Below are positions 58,017 to 64,000 of a stretch of 64,000 nucleotides of DNA, one piece after another. A program made the position numbers and the translations under genes. Origin of the DNA: Gloeophyllum trabeum ATCC 11539. Lineage: Eukaryota; Basidiomycota; Agaricomycetes; Gloeophyllales; Gloeophyllaceae. The stretch covers positions 1,400,193 to 1,464,192 of the forward strand of contig NW_006920417.1 of NCBI RefSeq assembly GCF_000344685.1, written 5' to 3'. Under the pieces are notes generated by a model. The model was given only the letters and a program-made list of their open reading frames with translations. It had not been told where the DNA came from and did no database searches. Position 1 is the stretch's first letter, and every line of letters starts with the position of its first letter.

Positions 58017-59605
58017 CTAGTACGGGTAGTCCTCGAAGACGTCGAAGGGCAGACCCCAGTTCTTGCTCGGGTTAACAACCCGCTGAGGCGGGTGCGCCGT
58101 CGCGGCGGCTTCTAGCTTCGCAAAGGCGTCGTCGGGAAGAGCCGTAACTGATACCCGAGGTGAGCGGACGGTGTACAGATGAAAGACGGAATGGAGCTTA
58201 CCTTTGAAGTTCTCCTGGATCCTGGAGGGGGTGACACTCTTCGGCAGGACGACGGTCTGTAGTCAAGCAGCGGTTAGATCGCCATGCCAAGTAGGCAGAA
58301 GCAAATGAGACGCACCCCGCGCTGGACGTGCCACGAGATGATGACCTGAGCGGGTGTGATACCGAGATCCTTGGCAATTTGCTGGATCTAATGAGCAGGG
58401 TAAGCAACCGTTTACTAGTTGCAAAACTGATACGTGCCTCTGGCCTCTCCAAAGTCTCCTTCACCTGCTTATTGCTGCCCAGCGGTGAGTATGCTTCCAG
58501 TAGGAGGTTGTGCTCTTTCGCCCATTTGAGCAGGTCCGGCTGGGGGTTCCAGAAGTTCAGCTCTACTTGATTTACAGCCGGACGGTACTTGAGGTTGTTC
58601 GCGGTGAGGTTCGCGAGTCTAGGGATGTTGAAGCTATGACCCAGCAGTCAGGATCAGATTCCAACCAGTAATATAGCCTAAACCGTACTTGCTGACACCT
58701 ATGTTCTTGACCTTGCCTTTGTCAACGAGCGCCTCGAGCGCCTGCCATGTCGGGTATGGATCGGCCGTGAGTTGCTCGTCCAGCTCGTTATTGCTTCCCT
58801 TCTTGAAGGCGACGGGCCTAGGAGAACATTACAGTTCGCCGACCTGATTAGCAAGGGCATCGGAAAGTCTTACCAGTGGATGATGTATAGGTCGAGGTAG
58901 TCAGTGCCAAGCTTAGCGAGCGACTCGTCAAGCGCGGGCTCGACGTCTTCCGGAGCGTGGAAAGTGTTCCACAGCTGGAGTCGAGTTGTAATCATGGGAT
59001 ACTATTGACGGGACAAGGTTTCCTACCTTCGAGGTCAACCAAATCTCCTCGCGAGGAACAGAGGATTCCTTGAGTGCCTGTCCGACTTCCTCCTCATTCT
59101 ATGTAATTCAAGTCAGTCTGCCGGACATGAATGCGTGCAGGCTTTCAGATGTACCCTGTAAATCCAAGCTCCATCGATGTGCCTGTATCCGGCATCGAGT
59201 GCGACCTTGACAGCCTGACCAACCTCACCCTTGCCGGCCTGCCAAACACCTACGGTCGCAATCAGCGCACCCTCCTATAACACGACTTATAGTTACCGTA
59301 CCCAACGCAACGCTCGGAATTTTGTCCCCCGACGGCAAGGTATAATGACTAGGCAGCTGCGTCTTGGTCGAGTAGCGCATCTTCCCTGCGCACCCCTTCA
59401 GCCACCCCGCCCTCGCGCCGTACCGGATCCCGCTGAACGCAGCGTACAGAACCGCCATCACGGCTACAAAGTGGAAAAGCAGCCTCTTCTTTGTGTTGGC
59501 TCTCCTTTTCTCAACGTGCTCGCCGTCGTCTGGGACGAGCTGGTAGTCGTACTTGTAGTTGGTGGTGGGTAACGAAGGCATGAGTTCCGCCTTTGCAAAC
59601 GTCAT
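58017..59605 (-). CDS. aldo-keto reductase with N-terminal membrane anchor
   Basis: The minus-strand ATG at 59605 gives about 75 residues before the enzyme proper, including [19 protein letters not shown], a likely membrane helix. The reductase follows: [39 protein letters not shown] (catalytic Asp and Tyr), [11 protein letters not shown] (Lys), [12 protein letters not shown] (His), [47 protein letters not shown] and the coenzyme loop [14 protein letters not shown]. AKRs reduce aldehydes and ketones with NADPH. The membrane part is in frame in the same exon. An internal ATG (about 59377) would give the usual soluble enzyme of about 320 residues, so both starts are possible. About seven introns. 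Confidence 0.9.
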
Positions 59606-59737
59606 TTCGCGTTATATTCGGGTAAGTGTTCGCACGTGACTTAATTACGGCTACAGCAGTTCCTATCGGCGAGCCGTTCCTTTCCTTTCGCTGGGATTGC
59701 ATGTTCTGAACCCAGAATACCTGTGCTGAACGTCATC

Positions 59738-60459
59738 ATGGCCGCATCGAACGCAAGGTCGTATTGAATCAGCAGTAACTATCTAGTTTTCTACGGGCTG
59801 ACTATGGCAGGTCACTCGCCAGCTGCATCTTCTGCAAGATCATCAAAGGTGAACGGTCAGGCTCAGGGGCGACGATAAGGCTGACGAATGGCACATTTAC
59901 AGGGGAGATACCGAGCTTCAAGCTGATCGAAACCGATCTTTCGTATGTCTCTGTCTCTCACCAATATCCGGCTATAGCTTACGCGGGCGCCTTGTCAGCT
60001 ACTCGTTCCTTGACATCGGACCTCTCGCAAAGGGCCACTCGCTCGTGATCCCGAAGTGTGAGCTGAAGTGGGGAGGAAGCGTGCGCAGAACCGCTGATGA
60101 GCAGCGCGCTCCTAGATCATGGGGAGAAGTTGCACGATATTCCTGATGATTATCTGAAGGACTCGCTCATCGTAGCGAAGAAGATCGCGGTTGCAGTTGG
60201 ATGTGAGAACTACAACATTCTCCAGGTGCGCTTCCACTCCGGTGTATGTATATTGTCTTTTACTCACTCTTCCTTCCGCTGCGCACACTAGAATAATGGC
60301 AAGATCGCCCACCAAGTGGTCCCCCACGTACACTTCCACATGATCCCGAAACCTGCAGAGTCGGACGACGCAGGTCTGGTCATCGGGTGGCCTACACAGC
60401 AGAACCTCGGGATGGATGAGATCAAGAAGTTGCATGAGGAGTTGAAAGGGAAGTTGTGA
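59738..60459 (+). CDS. HNT1: HIT-family hydrolase (Hnt1/HINT1-like)
   Basis: The ATG at 59738 is followed by SCIFCKIIKGEIPSFKLIET (zinc-type CxxC and the HIT N-terminus), YSFLDIGPLAKGHSLVIPKY, HDIPDDYLKDSLIVAKKIAV, NYNILQNNGKIAHQVVPHVH and the HIT triad HVHFHMIPK, ending KLHEELKGKL at 60459. These enzymes split adenosine 5'-phosphoramidates and similar nucleotides, in cytosol and nucleus. About five introns. The first start codon is 132 bp from that of the divergent aldo-keto reductase, so the two share a promoter. Confidence 0.93.
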
Positions 60460-60975
60460 TGAACTTGGAGATGTGATGTGCGTTCGGACTAAGACCTTAG
60501 GGGAAGGGGGGTGAAGAGAAGTAGCGAGGGTCCCGAGTCCAGGCGCGAATGAAGCACACGCAAACTAAATATCTTGTATGTATTAACTGCACCATCATTG
60601 AATCGCTAACCGTTGCTATTGTGCTTACCTGTAAGGAATAATCCGTTGGTGGGACTTAACAGGTTTTCTTGGGTTTCCTTTCGATTTCGTTCGATTTTCT
60701 CCGTTCCGGTCGAAACGATGCACAAATAGATCTATATATGCTATTCATTTTACTGATGATTGGATGTGCTTTAGGTTTTGCTGCCCCGAATGTTGCTCGT
60801 ACTTAGCGACCGAATTGGGGACGGTGCTCCTGGACATATAGATGTCAGCATCCGGCCGGTGATCAACCGGTGATCAACATTTCGACTAAACCAAACTATC
60901 ATAGGGCTATTAGAGCTCCTTGGACCACATAAATCTGTTAAGGACGTGGCAGAGTCTTGGGTGCTGCAGTTCGAC
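60460..60975. other. intergenic with a small tandem repeat
   Basis: 516 bp from the HIT gene to the DUF6589 element. An 11-bp perfect tandem repeat CCGGTGATCAA occurs at 60856-60866 and 60867-60877. The 9 bp just before the element (CAGTTCGAC, 60967-60975) are the candidate left target duplication. No gene seen. Confidence 0.45.
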
Positions 60976-63380
60976 CAGGCTCCTATAACCATCCGTCTCC
61001 GCGTCCTCGTTCCTCCTCTACTAGGGCGTGGGACTCTATGTTTATTATTAGTGCATTACATAAGTCAACTACTATAACAGGAAGGCAACTAAGAGGAAGA
61101 GAACGCTCTGAGACGGCTGGCCCAAATGGCTCCCCGAGGCATGCCCGAGGCTTACCTAACGAGCCAGCGCAACCAATAAACCAACCATTTATTCCAGCTT
61201 AGTCGCCTTCCCAAAATGGCATTTCGCAGCTAATATACGTATGTGCGTCACAGTGTGACTACCTCCAGCGAAGTCCGTCGTCCATGCATGTTACGCTGCT
61301 CGGCCGCATGGTAGACACGCCTTAGTACATTTTGTAAGGTGTGAGGTGTCGTAGTTGCAGTACCATTATTTTCCGACCGCCATGGTGCTCGCGAGCAACG
61401 AAATACTTGATATTCTAAACTGCTTGCATCATCGCCACATGACTGCGACCGAATTTCTGCTTGCAGTCATTGAGTGCGAAGATATCCGCCAGCATCCTGT
61501 GGCAGCTAATGCCCTGAGAGGTACTGGACAGCTGCTGGAAGTACTATGGCAACATCCAGCATCCCGTGATGTGGTGGTCCAATGGGCCATTAATATGGTT
61601 AAGGCCACATACACCGGAGAGATTCAAGTGCTTACCAACAAAAAGACCGGGCTCCACTTTAGTGCCCGCACCGCAACCAGCGAGCAGTTGGACTCATTCA
61701 ATTTTGAAGACTTGGCTCAGCAGATGCAGAGTCTTGCGCCGCGCCTGTGGGACCTTCTCGGAGACCTGCTTGCAGCAGACCCATCAGCAAATAAGAGGAG
61801 GAATCGGAGGCGAACAAAGCAGCAGATGGAGAGAAACTTCAAGCGTCGCCATCAGCGCTCACCTAGTACGGAAGCATCCCATGAAGACATCGTGATGGAT
61901 GACATGGCAGAAGAAGTGCCAAGGTCCAGCAATGACCTATGGAGGGATGTAGATGACGGTTGGGAGGATGGAGGACCATCCAGATCCAATGATGAACTAT
62001 GGGGAGACGCAGATGACCGGTGGGGTGCGGGAGAAGACCTCTGGGAGGATAAGCCGGAGGACACTGAACCTGCGGAGGAAGACGAGAGTGATGAGCAATA
62101 CTGGGATGCCGAGGAGGATCCATACATACCTGAAGACCCAGACGACCCGGAGAGTGAGCACGACGACTATAAAGAAGGTGAACGGCGAGAAGCGATACTA
62201 ACTATGGTACGTAACCCGCCATACACGCGCGATGACAGACTGAGCCGATCGTACCCGGGCCCTACAGAAGAAAGTTGCAAGCATCAGTATTATGATGCAG
62301 AGCACGAACAAGAACTGTAATGCTATGCAATCAGTTGTAGGGGTCTACTTATATGGATGTAACGCACCGGAAGCAGTCGTTGAACTGCTCTCGCGCCTTG
62401 GAATTTCCATCTCCCGATCTGCCATAGACACTGCAATGCGAAGTCTATCAAAACAATCAGCAAAGGACATCAAAACACTTGGACAATCCTTACTGGCAGC
62501 ATATGCATATGATAACTTCGACGTCGAGATCAAACACACAGTCCCGACGGTGGAGAAATCGCAGGACTCACTTCTCCATTTGACATCCGGCACACTACTG
62601 CGCCTTGACCATGGCGTCAAGAAGGAGGACCTACAATGTTCGACAGAATTATGGCAGAAATCGCAGAACAACCCAGACAACTGGCGCACCTCGGAAGATA
62701 TCGACATTCTGCAGCTTGCAGAGCTACATCCTGACAAGCCGCACCCGTCAGGCCTCTCGCGGCGCGAGCGGTTCAACGTCTGGGTGTTCCTGAGAGATTT
62801 GATCGTGCATGGCCCGGCATACTTCCGTCAATTTGCAAAGGACCTTGAGGAGCCGGAAGATTTCGAGCGAATTCCTGTCGTCAAGTCGAAGCAAGTTCCG
62901 GCGCGCGCTATGGCCATCAATCAATCCACTGTACAAGGAAATGCCAACGCGATACTCAACTTATGCGAGCAAGGGGGTATAGGGGACCGGAGCAGCACCA
63001 ATGCAACTGCTGAGACGAAAGACATCAGCGACCATGTCGTCCTTGTTCACGGCGACCTTTCGACTTGCGAGAGAGTGCAAAGCCTACAAAAGTCACGGGG
63101 AGAAGAGAAAACACCATGGCTACGTTACCAGTTTGTCGTGTTCATTCTCGGTCTCTTCCATCTGAAAATGGCGTGTGCCGATGCCATATGGAAGCTCTTC
63201 ATATTTCCCCAAGCTTCTCGACACGACGAGACGAGCTTATTCAAGCAGGTTGCCGAAATTCGACCTAAAGAGACCGGCAAAATTGGCAGTAAGCCTGGAT
63301 TCCGCCGGATGCATGAAGTGATTCAGCATGTCGGGATTGTTTCGCGCTTGGATTGTTGGCGTACATCAGGAAACGCGTTC
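60976..63380 (+). mobile_element. DUF6589-coding DNA transposon, left part
   Basis: Starts CAGGCTCCTATAACCATCCG, the same terminus as the element at 17791, and stays recognisably similar for about 150-170 bp (later block: CGCTCTGAGACGGCTGGCCC). It then leads into the DUF6589 gene. The right terminus is not in the window, and the coding region breaks off near 63360-63400, so the element is truncated or interrupted by the transposase fragment that follows. Confidence 0.75.
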
Positions 63381-63401
63381 TGCGGCATAGGAGGACCCTA
63401 G
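61382..63401 (+). CDS. DUF6589 protein, candidate transposase (C-terminally truncated)
   Basis: The ATG at 61382 gives an N-terminal region of 275 residues with a long acidic stretch. A 61-nt intron at 62207-62267 (GTACGT..TACAG) then joins it in frame to KKVASISIMMQSTNKNCNAM. This continues as the DUF6589 domain: SVVGVYLYGCNAPEAVVELL, YAYDNFDVEIKHTVPTVEK, LLHLTSGTLLRLDHGV, VVLVHGDLSTCERVQSLQKS, TPWLRYQFVVFILGLFHLKM, ACADAIWKLF and KPGFRRMHEVIQHVGIVSRL. DUF6589 proteins are abundant, repetitive and of unassigned function in Agaricomycetes; the GDLST and ACAD motifs could contribute acidic catalytic residues. The frame ends DCWRTSGNAFCGIGGP, where family members continue for a few hundred residues, so this copy is probably dead. 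Confidence 0.8.
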
Positions 63402-63587
63402 CCACATAGTGCGGTATAGACAGGATAGACATTGATAGCAGGCGGCACGCGCCATAGGGACACATAGTCAACGTAGGTTCGATTCGCACATGTCGCATAA
63501 TTTTTGCCACCTTGCTGCAGGGCACGTTTCCGAACCAGTAGAAAGATATTGAGTATAATTACATGATGGGTAGATATACAGAGAATG

Positions 63588-64000
63588 TCAAGCAGGGGGT
63601 TGCAGGAGGAAGAATGTCCGAATATCTATATATCTATTAACAAGGAATGTCTTACAATCTTCCAACACATTCTCGGATGTCCACCGAGGGCTGATCTCTG
63701 TACCAAACTTAGGTACGAGATGACATCCTCCTATAACATGCGAAAGTTCAATAACCTCAGCATTGGGTCTCCCGCCGCGCGTTGAACGAGAAACCCAATG
63801 CATCTGTAATGTCGGATCCCGGGCAGTGAATGGTGTAAACCATTCGACGTACGCAAGGAGGGTTGCATGTCGTCCCCGGCGGTATTGTAAATGTTTCCGG
63901 TAGACGGAATATAACACGCAGCTGTGCGACGCGCAGTCCTACCCTCACGAAAGACATGTCGGCAATCAAGTACGAGCCTTGGCAATGGAATATACGCACC
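63588..64000 (-). pseudogene. C-terminal fragment of a Plavaka-like (CACTA-type) transposase, frameshifted
   Basis: Entering from the right edge on the minus strand, the frame reads LRVAQLRVIFRLPETF. After a one-base frame change near 63870 it continues HATLLAYVEWFTPF, VSRSTRGGRPNAEVIELSHV, IGGCHLVPKFGTEISPRW and TSENVLEDCKTFLVNRYIDI, ending LLQPPA at 63588. The YVEWFTPF, VSRSTR and CHLVPKFG motifs are those at the end of large transposases common in mushroom genomes (Plavaka-like). Most of the gene lies outside the window. The frame change suggests an inactive copy. It faces the DUF6589 element and may have inserted into it. Confidence 0.65.

Noticed and set aside
60856..60877. 11-bp tandem CCGGTGATCAA as an element end
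   Set aside because: It lies about 100 bp outside the DUF6589 terminus, has no partner elsewhere in the window and looks like a local slippage repeat.
63465..63495. Possible tRNA B-box (GGTTCGATTC)
   Set aside because: No matching A-box or cloverleaf arms could be found upstream within tRNA distance.

Overview
The window looks like nuclear DNA of a filamentous basidiomycete, probably an Agaricomycete. Nearly every gene is split by introns of about 45-65 nt with GT..AG (sometimes GC..AG) ends. The recognised proteins (OPT transporter, TVP38/TMEM64 protein, AAA ATPases with long N-terminal domains, a DUF6589 mobile-element protein, a Plavaka-like transposase tail) are of types common in mushroom-forming fungi. 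There is no operon structure; genes lie on both strands, often head to head over short shared promoters. All names come from reading translated exons by eye, so exon edges are approximate unless stated.

Layout. 0-9 kb: a partial gene, an FMN-dependent 2-hydroxyacid oxidoreductase, a TVP38/TMEM64 membrane protein, a small acidic CxxC protein and a secreted histidine-phosphatase-like protein. 9-17 kb: a Zn2Cys6 transcription factor head to head with a 2-oxoglutarate/Fe(II) dioxygenase, then a PRMT3-type arginine methyltransferase. 17-21 kb: a secreted alpha/beta-hydrolase gene cut by a 1,012-bp non-autonomous transposon, and an assembly gap (348 N) whose two flanks are the same 474 bp written twice. 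21-36 kb: a hypothetical gene, an F-box protein, CCDC25-like protein, OPT transporter, RBM25-like splicing factor and tRNA dimethylallyltransferase.

36-49 kb: a secreted GH37 trehalase, a tandem pair of secreted type-B carboxylesterases (the first frameshifted), a 456-bp pogo-like MITE and a Ser/Thr kinase. 49-60.5 kb: an Ssr4-like SWI/SNF subunit, a tandem pair of membrane-anchored AAA ATPases (the second carrying in-frame stops), an aldo-keto reductase with a membrane-anchor extension and a HIT-family hydrolase. 61-64 kb: a DUF6589-coding element whose left end matches the ends of the 17.8-kb transposon, running into a degenerate Plavaka-like transposase.

The most notable observations are (i) a mobile family linking a DUF6589 protein to a non-autonomous element with 9-bp target duplications; (ii) three microexons of 6, 7 and 8 nt, two of which complete key motifs (the third cysteine of a Zn2Cys6 cluster; the HxD iron-binding region of a dioxygenase); (iii) three inferred GC-AG introns; and (iv) fresh-looking inactivation of one member in each of two tandem gene pairs.
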